Positions 23,009 through 30,796 are shown, numbered from the stretch's first letter. The stretch: DNA of 64,000 nt from Ricordea florida (GCA_949710005.1 OX453280.1:20169562-20233561); one strand, 5' to 3'. Numbers and translations are program-made. Notes: a model not told the origin generated them from the letters alone.

Positions 23009-23413
23009 TCACACCCACTTGCTAGCTATATATCCCAGGGCTAACATCCCACCTGAGACATAGGCCATCTCACCCATTCTTTGGTCTCCATTCGGTCGGT
23101 AATAGTCAGAGAATTTAGGAGGATTTCCCATTTGATTGTACAATTTCAGCGCTTCATCCGTCTTCGATATGTTCTCAGAGGCTTGGTCAGCATCACTTTT
23201 CCTCTTATTCATAAAGTCAATATATGCCAAGCGCTTCTCTTGGTACGCAGCGTAATCTTTTTGGTACTTCTCCATTGCTTTGTCATGCCTTTCCCTTTCG
23301 AGTTGGAGATCAGCGGATGATGACCCACTTAGGGCCTTTGCTATATAATTCCCACCAATGAAGGCCGTTGCATTGAAGACTGCACCTCCAAGCATGATCG
23401 CTATACTCGCCAT
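23009..23413 (-). CDS. Polinton conserved bitopic coiled-coil protein (134 aa)
   Basis: It begins with a hydrophobic helix (IAIMLGGAVFNATAFIGGNY) and ends with another (YVSGGMLALGYIASKWV). Between them is a charged coiled-coil hairpin with ERERHDKAMEKYQKDYAAYQ. This layout (membrane helix, RHD-containing coiled coil, membrane helix) recurs in Polintons of many animals. It starts directly after the stop of the 23644-23414 gene (zero spacing), so the two are probably co-transcribed. The function is unknown; a virion-associated membrane protein is a reasonable inference. Confidence 0.78.
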   Translation of the reverse strand: MASIAIMLGGAVFNATAFIGGNYIAKALSGSSSADLQLERERHDKAMEKYQKDYAAYQEKRLAYIDFMNKRKSDADQASENISKTDEALKLYNQMGNPPKFSDYYRPNGDQRMGEMAYVSGGMLALGYIASKWV

Positions 23414-23644
23414 TTATGAATCTATTGTAGGATTTCTTAATACATTTAACTCAATAGTGAAGTGTTCCAACTTGGGAGTGTTCTTCAAATGATCGACTAC
23501 AGCCATACCGAATCCTTTCTCGTCAAAGGATATTACGGACCCATTACTATCTTTAGTTATGAAGTCCCTCAAAATGGGCTCATCTCCCATATGATTATCC
23601 AACGCCACTTTGAATCTTGTATGATCAAATTTCACTGTACTCAT
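23414..23644 (-). CDS. Small Polinton protein (76 aa), unrecognised
   Basis: The start is ATG 23644. The protein is soluble-looking and acidic, without a membrane segment. It alternates short beta-like stretches (SVISFDEKGFGMAVV, HFTIELNVL). It is packed tightly: 3 nt from the gene upstream and no gap to the gene downstream. The close packing and conserved orientation support it as real. No function can be assigned. Confidence 0.6.
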   Translation of the reverse strand: MSTVKFDHTRFKVALDNHMGDEPILRDFITKDSNGSVISFDEKGFGMAVVDHLKNTPKLEHFTIELNVLRNPTIDS

Positions 23645-23647
23645 TAC

Positions 23648-23872
23648 TCAAAGCTCTGGCAACATCTTTTGATCTTCTAAATAAGTTTTGAGGTACATAC
23701 TCGCGGACAAAACAATGACCCATTTGGCATAATTAGCGATACTGGACGATGGATCGCCAATGAACGATTCTTTTTCTCTCAAGACCTTCTTACCCACATA
23801 GCCCACAGCAGCGGAGAGTCCTATGAGAAATACAGAATCTGTAACAGTCTTTACAAGCTTATTTTCTGACAT
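23648..23872 (-). CDS. Small Polinton membrane protein (74 aa)
   Basis: The start is ATG 23872. Two hydrophobic helices are visible: about residues 12-28 (SVFLIGLSAAVGYVGKK) and 48-62 (AKWVIVLSASMYL). It lies in the cluster of four small genes at 23414-24663. I do not recognise it. A role as a virion or host-membrane protein is an inference from hydrophobicity and context only. Confidence 0.6.
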   Translation of the reverse strand: MSENKLVKTVTDSVFLIGLSAAVGYVGKKVLREKESFIGDPSSSIANYAKWVIVLSASMYLKTYLEDQKMLPEL

Positions 23873-23881
23873 TTTGTGTAA

Positions 23882-24343
23882 TTACATCAACTCATCATTT
23901 AAACTATTTTCTATGTTTGGGACGCTTTTGACCTCATTCATGTTCCTGACAGGAGGTGGTTCGAAGGTTGGAACAGGTATGCGTAAGTCGGCTATTTTGT
24001 CCTTGCATCCCGTGTATATGGAATAAGCAGTTATTCCTATTATAGACCCGATTACAAACACATTCTCGAAGGATAAACTGGGTATCCAGGCATTAACATC
24101 CATGGAAGATCCTTCATTATCCTCTTTCTGATTATTTACCAATTCATCCTGCTGCTGCTGCTCCTGCTCCTTTTCTTTCTGATTATTTATCAATGCATCC
24201 CGCTGCTCTTTTTCTTTCAATGCCTCCTTAGCCTTCTTGTGGTAGTCGGCCAGTTTCTTCCCAGCCTCCACTTTCTTAGGATCCTTCACTCTATCCTTGA
24301 CAGCGGGTTCCCTTGTGATTTGCTCAACATTTTGCTCAGCCAT
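23882..24343 (-). CDS. Polinton membrane protein with Gln/Glu-rich helix (153 aa)
   Basis: I chose the ATG at 24343 (MAEQNVEQ). It follows a leader nearly identical to that of the next gene upstream, whose ATG sits at the same spot (MANRG). An in-frame extension upstream would run through the hairpin. The N-terminal half is highly charged, with a Lys/Glu helix and an EQEQQQQDEL stretch encoded by CTG-type repeats near 24145-24170. One membrane helix follows (VFVIGSIIGITAYSIY), then a proline-containing tail. The function is unknown. Confidence 0.65.
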   Translation of the reverse strand: MAEQNVEQITREPAVKDRVKDPKKVEAGKKLADYHKKAKEALKEKEQRDALINNQKEKEQEQQQQDELVNNQKEDNEGSSMDVNAWIPSLSFENVFVIGSIIGITAYSIYTGCKDKIADLRIPVPTFEPPPVRNMNEVKSVPNIENSLNDELM

Positions 24344-24400
24344 GTTTGTATCCCTGTTATCACTAAGCTTTAACTCTCCTAATAGGATTTCTATTAGGAG
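24344..24400 (-). promoter_or_regulatory. Duplicated leader with hairpin, copy A
   Basis: The leader (plus-strand reading GTTTGTATCCCTGTTATCAC) ends in the hairpin CTCCTAATAG/CTATTAGGAG (24375-24400, 10-bp stem, 6-base loop). It sits between the stop of the 24663 gene and the ATG of the 24343 gene. About 46 bases match copy B at 24664-24720 almost perfectly. It may be a promoter/terminator unit or an RNA processing signal. Confidence 0.6.
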
Positions 24401-24417
24401 ATTTTTTGAACTAACAT

Positions 24418-24663
24418 CTACCAAAACCAATGACGTTTGTTATACAACCAACATAATCCAATTCCGACCATCGCACCTTTCAAATATGAAGATACTTTAC
24501 GAACGGACTCCTCAAGCTCTCTTGTTTCATCATCTTTATCTTTTTGTATTATTTTCCGACACTGTCTATCTATTTTGTTTTTACAGTATTCTTCAAAATA
24601 TTCTTCACAATATTTATCCACAGTCGCTCTATCAATAACTTCAGTAACTCCTCTGTTAGCCAT
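24418..24663 (-). CDS. Small Polinton membrane protein (81 aa)
   Basis: The start is ATG 24663. It is a charged helical N-terminal part (YCEEYFEEYCKNKIDRQC) followed by one C-terminal membrane helix (GAMVGIGLCWLY) and an aromatic tail. It shares its leader and first codons with the 24343 gene, suggesting partial duplication of the upstream region. I do not recognise it. Confidence 0.6.
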   Translation of the reverse strand: MANRGVTEVIDRATVDKYCEEYFEEYCKNKIDRQCRKIIQKDKDDETRELEESVRKVSSYLKGAMVGIGLCWLYNKRHWFW

Positions 24664-24720
24664 GTTTGTATCCCTGTTATCACTTACCTTTAACTCTCCT
24701 AATAGGGTGTCTATTAGGAG
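24664..24720 (-). promoter_or_regulatory. Duplicated leader with hairpin, copy B
   Basis: It carries the same GTTTGTATCCCTGTTATCAC block as copy A and a hairpin with the same 10-bp arms (24695-24720) but a different loop. It lies between the stop of the 25642 gene and the ATG at 24663, at the same distance as in copy A. Confidence 0.6.
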
Positions 24721-24748
24721 AAGTAAGTCTTAATTATTCAGTGTTCTA

Positions 24749-25642
24749 TCACAATTTCATCTTCTTCTTCTTCTGATTCTGGTTCTGGTTCTGGTTCTTG
24801 TACCTTATTGGGAACATGCGAAAACGAGTATTGTTGTTGTAATCACTTGGAGTGAAATTCATCTCAGAAACACGAAGACGAGCTGAAGCGCCATAGCTGG
24901 ACTGCCCGTGTGACCCCCAGAATATACCATCCCAATGGACAACAGGATGACCAAAACCGGTTACATAATTATCAGGCTGCCACATGTATTCAAGTGGGTG
25001 AAAAATTTTATCATCTGGGCCATATACAGAAGTTTTGGATTTTATGTCCTTACCCTTACCCCAGGTAATGAACTTTAGGTAGGCACGCTCTGGACTGGAC
25101 TTATCCTTTGTCTTCTCACCTGTTAGTTGGTTTGTGATGTTTGGGTAATCGTATATGGGTTTTACAGCATAAGACCAATCATTTTCACTTTTGGAAGTTG
25201 TGTATGCATTGAAAGTGGCGGGTGGTACTAAACGCTCGGACCTGGGTTTTTTGCAAAACTTTTTGAGTGAATCCAATGTGATCCCCATTACGTTATTTAA
25301 TGCTTCACGAGTCTTCATCTCTTCGGTTGTGGGGCTATCCATAGTCTCAATCGATGTCATTGGGTAGAAAATCTGGAAACCCTCCAATGTTTCAAGTCTG
25401 TGATTCTTTTTCTCGGTTCCAAATGGCCATACGCCAGATATGCCTGTAAAGAATTGCTTGGCCAATTCAATGAATATTGGGCGTTTCACACCGTTTGGAC
25501 CTTCTACATAAACATCTGAAGTAACCCATTCATTTGGTACTTTACTTTTGCCTTCGGTGAAAGAGTTCTTCTTAGGTTCGGACACAACGATGGTGCTCCA
25601 GTCAAAATCAGAGTCAAGTGAAATGAAGATTGGTTCAGTCAT
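24749..25642 (-). CDS. Polinton protein, possible ssDNA-binding-like (297 aa)
   Basis: The start is ATG 25642. The body has mixed alpha/beta character. The C-terminal third contains a patch resembling DUF2738/DUF5871-type viral proteins: an AYLKF strand, HPLEYM, then DGIFWGSHGQSSYGASARLR and SEMNFTP. Those families are thought to include single-strand DNA-binding proteins of large DNA viruses. The resemblance is by motif only and needs a profile search. The protein ends in a low-complexity Gln/Asn-Lys tail (NQNQNQNQKKKK) encoded by a TTCTGG-type repeat at 24765-24800. Confidence 0.6.
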   Translation of the reverse strand: MTEPIFISLDSDFDWSTIVVSEPKKNSFTEGKSKVPNEWVTSDVYVEGPNGVKRPIFIELAKQFFTGISGVWPFGTEKKNHRLETLEGFQIFYPMTSIETMDSPTTEEMKTREALNNVMGITLDSLKKFCKKPRSERLVPPATFNAYTTSKSENDWSYAVKPIYDYPNITNQLTGEKTKDKSSPERAYLKFITWGKGKDIKSKTSVYGPDDKIFHPLEYMWQPDNYVTGFGHPVVHWDGIFWGSHGQSSYGASARLRVSEMNFTPSDYNNNTRFRMFPIRYKNQNQNQNQKKKKMKL

Positions 25643-25692
25643 TGTTCAACAAGTACCTTTCGGTTATGACATAGTACATACCTATCTTTAAG

Positions 25693-25719
25693 CCTCTTAG
25701 TAGGTCTTCTACTAAGAGG
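25693..25719. promoter_or_regulatory. Intergenic hairpin before 25642 gene
   Basis: CCTCTTAGTAG and CTACTAAGAGG form an 11-bp perfect stem with a 5-base loop, between the stop at 25753 and the ATG at 25642. It has a similar shape and position to the hairpins at 24375 and 24695 but a different stem sequence. Confidence 0.55.
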
Positions 25720-25752
25720 TTTACAATAGTGTTTCATATGGAAGTTGGGTCA

Positions 25753-26433
25753 TTACGTCCATAATTGCTCGGCTTCTCTCTTTTGCTCGTTATCGAAGCA
25801 CCAATCCCACACACGATCGGGGTGCCACGTCATAGGCATTAGTTCATCCCGCAGACGTTTGTAGAAGTTTGATTTATGGTAGTGCTTGTATGTATTCAAC
25901 ATTTTGATTGTAATGTGTGAAACTTCAGACTCCATATCTTTTGCAAACTCCTTTACCACAAAGCCATACATAGCAGTATCTTCCAAACCCTCTTCCCCAT
26001 CCCAATCCCCATTGTCCATTGCTCTGAGTCTATCCTCGTGGTTAATAGATTCATCAAACCGTCTATCGTAGATGTCCTTGTAACTATAACGAAAAACGGG
26101 TTGAAGTGTATCCCTCAAATTATATCTCAATCTCGCTCTCAAAACTCTCACAGTACGCGCGATCAGCGTATCTACAGAGTCAGTCTCATCATCATAATGG
26201 TCTACAACGGATTGATATGGTTGTTTATATGGTTGTCGATCCGGGTCTAGCTTGAAATTAACTTCAAGTCTTGTGAAACTAGGGTTGATTAACTCGAAGG
26301 CATTAACAATCTCTGGCCTTACTCTCTCGAAGAACTTCTCAAAGTCAGAGTCATTCTCACCATATATCGTAAATATGTGAAACTCAAGTTCGTTTTGTTG
26401 CATCTTGTTGTTGTGCTTTTGCTTATGGTACAA
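25753..26433 (-). CDS. Polinton protein with WHPxRxWDWC motif (226 aa)
   Basis: The start is ATG 26433, or the in-frame ATG at 26403 (MQQNEL), which removes a basic leader. The C-terminal end contains LMPMTWHPDRVWDWCFD. A very similar WHP-x-R-x-x-DWC ending is known from proteins of algal giant viruses (my recollection, not searched). The middle is rich in Arg/Asp, with ARTVRVLRARLRYNLRD. There is no membrane segment. The neighbouring genes are the probable DNA-binding protein and the repeat-tailed protein. No function is known. Confidence 0.6.
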   Translation of the reverse strand: MYHKQKHNNKMQQNELEFHIFTIYGENDSDFEKFFERVRPEIVNAFELINPSFTRLEVNFKLDPDRQPYKQPYQSVVDHYDDETDSVDTLIARTVRVLRARLRYNLRDTLQPVFRYSYKDIYDRRFDESINHEDRLRAMDNGDWDGEEGLEDTAMYGFVVKEFAKDMESEVSHITIKMLNTYKHYHKSNFYKRLRDELMPMTWHPDRVWDWCFDNEQKREAEQLWT

Positions 26434-26466
26434 CCAATCTTGAAGACACTTTTCTTAGAATCCATT

Positions 26467-27096
26467 TTAGTCCTCAAATTGTGTTGGAGTATTGCTTAGG
26501 TCTTGCTCAAGTTGTGTTGGAGTAGTGCTTAGGTCCTGCTCAAGTTGTGTTGGAGTAGTGCTTAGGTCTTGCTCAAGTTGTGTTGGAGTAGTGCTTAGGT
26601 CCTGCTCAAGTTGTGTTGAGGCACTGTTGGATCCATGCTCTCTTAACTTGAAGTGCTTTGCAAATTGAATAAATGCCGAAAGTAATGCCGTGAGTCTTCC
26701 ACCTTTGAGTACAAGTAATCCGGATATATTTGAGATCTCTTTCATTATCAATTGATCGTTTTTACAGTCTCTCACAAGAGCGTCTTGATCATCTATATTT
26801 CCGAAATTGCTCAAACCCCGATCTACAGCCTTAGCTATCAATTGAAAAGAAGAGTCCGCCAAGCCATCGGCAATCTTCTTGCCGGACACTACTTGGTACC
26901 TTTTGTAATACTTCTCCACATCCTTATCCGATAGTTTGGTTGTGTCAGAGAGGTCCATAACCACACCAGTGTATTCTTTCGTTGAACCAAGGCACGCCAA
27001 GATTGAAAGAGATTCCCTCTTTGGCTCCAAATCAATGATTGGTGTTGTTGCATCAACTGATGCTTCACCGTTCAATATATCTTCAGGGTTAGCCAT
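26467..27096 (-). CDS. Polinton protein with 11-residue C-terminal repeats (209 aa)
   Basis: The start is ATG 27096, 2 nt after the ATPase stop. The first 150 residues are a globular, mostly helical domain I do not recognise. The C-terminus consists of four copies of TQLEQDLSTTP (last copy SNTP) and a truncated fifth, TQFED. The repeat is encoded by 33-bp units. Its tight coupling to the packaging ATPase suggests a role in assembly or packaging, an inference from position only. Confidence 0.65.
   Translation of the reverse strand: MANPEDILNGEASVDATTPIIDLEPKRESLSILACLGSTKEYTGVVMDLSDTTKLSDKDVEKYYKRYQVVSGKKIADGLADSSFQLIAKAVDRGLSNFGNIDDQDALVRDCKNDQLIMKEISNISGLLVLKGGRLTALLSAFIQFAKHFKLREHGSNSASTQLEQDLSTTPTQLEQDLSTTPTQLEQDLSTTPTQLEQDLSNTPTQFED
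26470..26620. repeat. 33-bp coding minisatellite
   Basis: The units read CAAGTTGTGTTGGAGTAGTG plus 13 more bases, in four and a half copies, and keep the reading frame of the 27096 gene. The units are nearly identical, so the array is young or being homogenised. Confidence 0.85.
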
Positions 27097-27098
27097 GT

Positions 27099-27728
27099 TT
27101 ATGCACCAGACGCTGGTATCTCTAAATATTTTTCAAAAGGGTGGCGCAGTGAAAAGCAAAGTCTGGCGTATTTTTCGTTTTCGAGTAACTTCTTGTACCG
27201 TTTGCGTTTATCAACATCCAAAGCACCACCATATTCCTCAAATAACATTTTCATCGCGGTTTCAGACGGGTTGTAAAACGATACCACACATGCGACATTC
27301 TCTCGGAATGGTTTCGAGATCGATGTGAGTTGTTGGGTGAGAACCGACACAGATATGCCAAGATGCCTCCCGGAAAACGCCAGATTGATGAATTTGTTTG
27401 ACCGGTTCTTCAAGTCTTTCGAAACAGCGCAATCGTCCAGTATTATGAGTGTGTTCTCACCCGAGAATAAGGTTGAGCAAAGCGTTAGCAAATAGTCAAT
27501 TTCGTCCTCATCACTAGAGTCTGGTGAGAGTACCCAAAATCTCTTGTCCCCCTTTGCAAAGCCTCTGTAAGTCTTGTTATGGCTATAAATGGGGCAAATC
27601 AAGACAATATAGTCGAACACGCCCCTAAAGTGTCCTCGAAGCTGGTCCACCAGGTATTGAGTCTTTCCACAATTCGTAGGTCCCGTAATGATACAGTTGA
27701 ATGGGATTTTGTCCACTAACTCATTCAT
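27099..27728 (-). CDS. Packaging ATPase (FtsK/HerA-type, A32-like)
   Basis: The protein is intact at 209 residues. Walker A is GPTNCGKT at residues 16-23. Walker B is TLIILDDC at 93-100, followed by a sensor-like SVLTQQ near 150. Size and motifs match the genome-packaging ATPases of Polintons, virophages and other PRD1-adenovirus lineage viruses, which pump DNA into preformed capsids. It sits just downstream of the major capsid gene (13 nt) and just upstream of the 27096 gene, as expected for a morphogenesis block. All catalytic residues seem present. Confidence 0.93.
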   Translation of the reverse strand: MNELVDKIPFNCIITGPTNCGKTQYLVDQLRGHFRGVFDYIVLICPIYSHNKTYRGFAKGDKRFWVLSPDSSDEDEIDYLLTLCSTLFSGENTLIILDDCAVSKDLKNRSNKFINLAFSGRHLGISVSVLTQQLTSISKPFRENVACVVSFYNPSETAMKMLFEEYGGALDVDKRKRYKKLLENEKYARLCFSLRHPFEKYLEIPASGA

Positions 27729-27741
27729 ACTTGGATTATAT

Positions 27742-28977
27742 CTAGTACGCTATCTCGTTTAAGTTTGATTTAATAATTTTCATGGCGGCGTCAGCAACCA
27801 CGAGCATGTAGCAGGTAAGAACCCTACCTCCTCTCTTCTCCCTGTTAATCTCGAGTCTTATACCATCGCGAGTACTAGTTAGCTCCAAACCGTTTCCATG
27901 AACATGATTGTCCGGGTAACTCCTCAGATCGATCCACAAAGCAAACTTATTCGTATAGAAGTCAGCCTCCTTGATGGAATCATCGATACCAACTCGTTTA
28001 ATTATAGCCTGCCATAAATCAGTTGGTATCATGCCTTTCGAATAAAGTTTGTTTGGTACTCCATCTTTGTCAATCTTAACCGATGTGATCTTTGGGTTTG
28101 CAAAACTCTCAGAGTCCCTAGCACCTGCTGCATAAGGAGCTGTGAAAATACATAGTATGCCAGTCATGGATTTCCTAGGCACGTTAATATGCTCATTAAT
28201 CACACCATCAGTATTCTCAGAGATTGGAAACGTTTTGTGAAGAAGTATCTTCTCGTATAAGAAAGCCCTTCCAATCTGATACGAGGAAATAGCTTGACTG
28301 GCTAATCGGTCACTTGATATGCAATGATATTCCAGCTCCATATTTGTTAATTTGTAATCAGGTGGTGTTTCAACGTTTGAATAAACGACGACATCAGAAA
28401 CCGGAGCTAGAGTTATTTCAAATTTGAGTGGATGTGGTAAGGCTTTTGGATAGAAGACTCCATGATCTTTCAGTATTGTGTGGTCTAATGGTATTTCGTA
28501 CCTGGTGTTATGGACCGCACCTATAGTATTTTCTGCTGCATTTGAGGTAACCTTGTCCCCGGCATTGGTTCTAATTTTCCTCACATTCTCGGATGATATG
28601 CCCTGTCTCAATCTGTTATTGCGATCGGTCTCTGACAAAAACAAATCGTGATAAGTCTTGAATAAATCAAACCTATTAAGGTCCTCTATGATTTCACCTC
28701 CGAATAGAACCTTGAATCATGAAACGAGGTTTCTTCCCAAGTTGTTAACAAGTGTGTTGTTCTTGTGGCCTGTTACACTCATATCGAAAGTGATGTACAC
28801 GCTGCCAGGCACAATCACCAGGTTGTCGGTCAGTTTTGGTATTTCAATGTATAATGTCTCACCAGGATTGGCTGATGAGAGATTTAGCGTGATCCGATTT
28901 AATGAGGCCTCGGCCCTCAAACCTTTACGCATCCTGGGAACACGATTAGGATCAAGAATGTCTGATATTTCAGCCAT
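27742..28977 (-). pseudogene. Major capsid protein (double jelly-roll type), premature TGA
   Basis: The start is ATG 28977. The frame stays open over 411 codons except for one TGA at 28719-28717 (codon 87), after which it continues in the same frame to 27742. Segments visible include IVPGSVYITFDMSV, VNNLGRNLVS, DHTILKDHGVFYP, ITLAPVSDVVVYS and VPRKSMTGILCIF. They match the conserved pattern of Polinton major capsid proteins, which form the pseudo-hexameric capsomers. A single-base transition from an arginine codon could explain the TGA, though readthrough cannot be excluded. It is divergent from the integrase, with only 25 bp between start codons, so a shared promoter region is likely. Confidence 0.88.
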
Positions 28978-29002
28978 TTAAATGCAGTTAATCTTGTTGT
29001 AA
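28978..29002. promoter_or_regulatory. Divergent capsid/integrase intergenic region
   Basis: Just 25 bp separate the start codons of the minus-strand capsid gene and the plus-strand integrase. The sequence includes the palindrome CATTTAAATG overlapping the capsid ATG. Promoter elements for one or both genes must overlap this segment or the coding regions. Confidence 0.45.
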
Positions 29003-29992
29003 ATGTCTAATGACGATGTTTTAAGTCGATTATACTACTCTTCTGATGGATACTGGAAAGGATACTCGGCCATACCAAAGTTGGCGAGTGCAGCCAAAGT
29101 AACTGAAAGTGTTGCTAGAGATTGGTTGGAGAAGCAAGCATTGTGGCAAATATATCTTCCTCCACCGAGATATGTACCCAGACAACATTGGGTCGTTGGT
29201 AAGCCAAATCAAATTCATCAGGCGGACTTGTTGTTTCTTCCTCACGATACAGTGAGAAGAAAAACATACCGCTATGCGCTGGTTGTGATTGATATTGCTT
29301 CTAGGTACAAGGATGCTGAGGCACTGACCTCGAAAGATAGTGGTGAAGTGGCCACGGCGTTTGAGAGAATTTATGCTCGGAAGCTAAAGTGGCCAAAGAC
29401 ATTAATGGTGGATCCCGGTAAAGAATTCATGGGCAATGTCAGTCACTTGATGAATAAGCATCAAGTAGACATACAGCGAAGTAAAGCTGGTAATCATCGA
29501 GCGCAGGCTTTTGTAGAGAGGGCTAATAGAACGATTGGTGAGAAATTATTTAGTCATCAATATGCACAAGAGATGGTGAGTGATGTTAGGTCCAGGGTTT
29601 GGGTGAAAAGGCTGCCCGCTATTATGAAGACTTTGAATTCTGAACCCACGCGTATCACAGGTAAAGAACCCGATGAAGCGTTGGAATTGAAAGAGATTGA
29701 TATTAAGCCTATGGAGTACAAGAGAGCTGTAGGCTTGAATGAGAAGAGGTTACCCCCGGGAGTTGAGGTTAGGTATTTGTATTCGCCCGGCGAAGGTGAA
29801 GGGGGTGACAAACGAAGAGCCACTGATCCTATATGGAGCCTTGAGGTTTATGATATAGCGAGAACTGTAATTTCACCAGATCAGCCAGTGGTGTATTATT
29901 TGGATGGAGTATCAAAGCGAGGATTTGTACGTGAGGAACTTCAAGTTGTTCCTGATGATACTGAATTACCACCTGGTAGAGTACTTAAGTGA
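29003..29992 (+). CDS. Retroviral-type DDE integrase (Polinton)
   Basis: The protein is intact at 329 residues, with ATG at 29003. The rve core has Asp75 (HQADLLFL), Asp137 (MVDPGKEF) and Glu172 (AFVERANRTIGE), with 34 residues between the last two, close to the D,D-35-E spacing. The C-terminus has a small beta-rich region with YYLDGVSKRGFVREELQVV, resembling the SH3-like/chromo-like tails of such integrases. It inserts the linear Polinton DNA and creates the 6-bp duplications seen at both ends. It is the only plus-strand gene in the central block. Its 3' end overlaps the convergent TFIIB-like gene by 27 bp. Confidence 0.95.
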   Translation: MSNDDVLSRLYYSSDGYWKGYSAIPKLASAAKVTESVARDWLEKQALWQIYLPPPRYVPRQHWVVGKPNQIHQADLLFLPHDTVRRKTYRYALVVIDIASRYKDAEALTSKDSGEVATAFERIYARKLKWPKTLMVDPGKEFMGNVSHLMNKHQVDIQRSKAGNHRAQAFVERANRTIGEKLFSHQYAQEMVSDVRSRVWVKRLPAIMKTLNSEPTRITGKEPDEALELKEIDIKPMEYKRAVGLNEKRLPPGVEVRYLYSPGEGEGGDKRRATDPIWSLEVYDIARTVISPDQPVVYYLDGVSKRGFVREELQVVPDDTELPPGRVLK

Positions 29993-30796
29993 CAATGAGA
30001 TGTTCACCATTTCACGAACTGTCTTCATCAATGAAATCTCCGAAATTTTAACTTTACTTGCAAAGACACTCTTTGTCATACCTATTTGATTTTTATACTC
30101 CTGGTTCATACATAAGTAAAAGAAGACAATACTCGCTGCAATTATGCTGCTAGTACTGCGCTCAAGAATCTGTGATGTTGCTTCAAAGTACTTGACAATG
30201 GACAAAATACGTCTGTGATGAGATTCATCAACCCCAGTAACTCTCATTAACCAGGGAATAAGTTTCTCTGGTGTGACGTGATTGGTTCTCACCTCTGGGA
30301 ATGCTTCCAAGTACATTTGTAAACCATATGACATGGCTCTTTGCTTGAGTCCAAACAAATTTCTAATGTAATCTAACGTACGATATTCACCAAATTCTTG
30401 GTATGTATAAAACAAGCATGAAGCCACCAAAGACGTACGAATCTGACCGCGATTGTTACACTTAAACTTTAGAATATCTTGATACTTGGCTTCTATGATA
30501 TCGATCATCATAGAAGACACATTCAAGTTATGTCTCTCGAATACATTACGAACTCCCTTTAGTCTTGATCTGCGAAGATCACACCTACTAGCTGAAAAGT
30601 CATACATCCATTCTCGTTGAGAGTAGTCCATCGATTCTAGTTCAGTCTTACAGAGGCTACAAAGAACAATCCCTGAGTTATCCCTATACACACTTTCATG
30701 CTTACAAACCTGTTCGTCTTCCTCATCAGCTTTCTTGAACATAGACTGAAAATGATCGGCAAGGCTGTGATAAGTTTCCTCTGAATCGTAATCCAT
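29966..30796 (-). CDS. TFIIB-like transcription factor
   Basis: The protein is intact at 276 residues, with ATG at 30796. An N-terminal zinc-ribbon-like motif has C31-x-H33 and C46-x2-C49 (CKHESVYRDNSGIVLCSLC). A DYSQREWMYDF segment follows, similar to the linker after the TFIIB ribbon. Two cyclin-like repeats come next: residues about 85-165 (RGQIRTSLVASCLFYTYQEF, IRNLFGL) and about 175-265 (SSIIAASIVFFYLC, FASKVKISEISLMKTVREM). This is the layout of TFIIB, which links promoter DNA to RNA polymerase II. Large nucleocytoplasmic viruses encode such factors; I do not know of one as a standard Polinton gene. It could redirect host polymerase to element promoters. A TATA-like stretch (TATATGTATAAATAAA) lies at about 30818-30833, just upstream. 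Confidence 0.8.
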   Translation of the reverse strand: MDYDSEETYHSLADHFQSMFKKADEEDEQVCKHESVYRDNSGIVLCSLCKTELESMDYSQREWMYDFSASRCDLRRSRLKGVRNVFERHNLNVSSMMIDIIEAKYQDILKFKCNNRGQIRTSLVASCLFYTYQEFGEYRTLDYIRNLFGLKQRAMSYGLQMYLEAFPEVRTNHVTPEKLIPWLMRVTGVDESHHRRILSIVKYFEATSQILERSTSSIIAASIVFFYLCMNQEYKNQIGMTKSVFASKVKISEISLMKTVREMVNISLSLKYSTRW

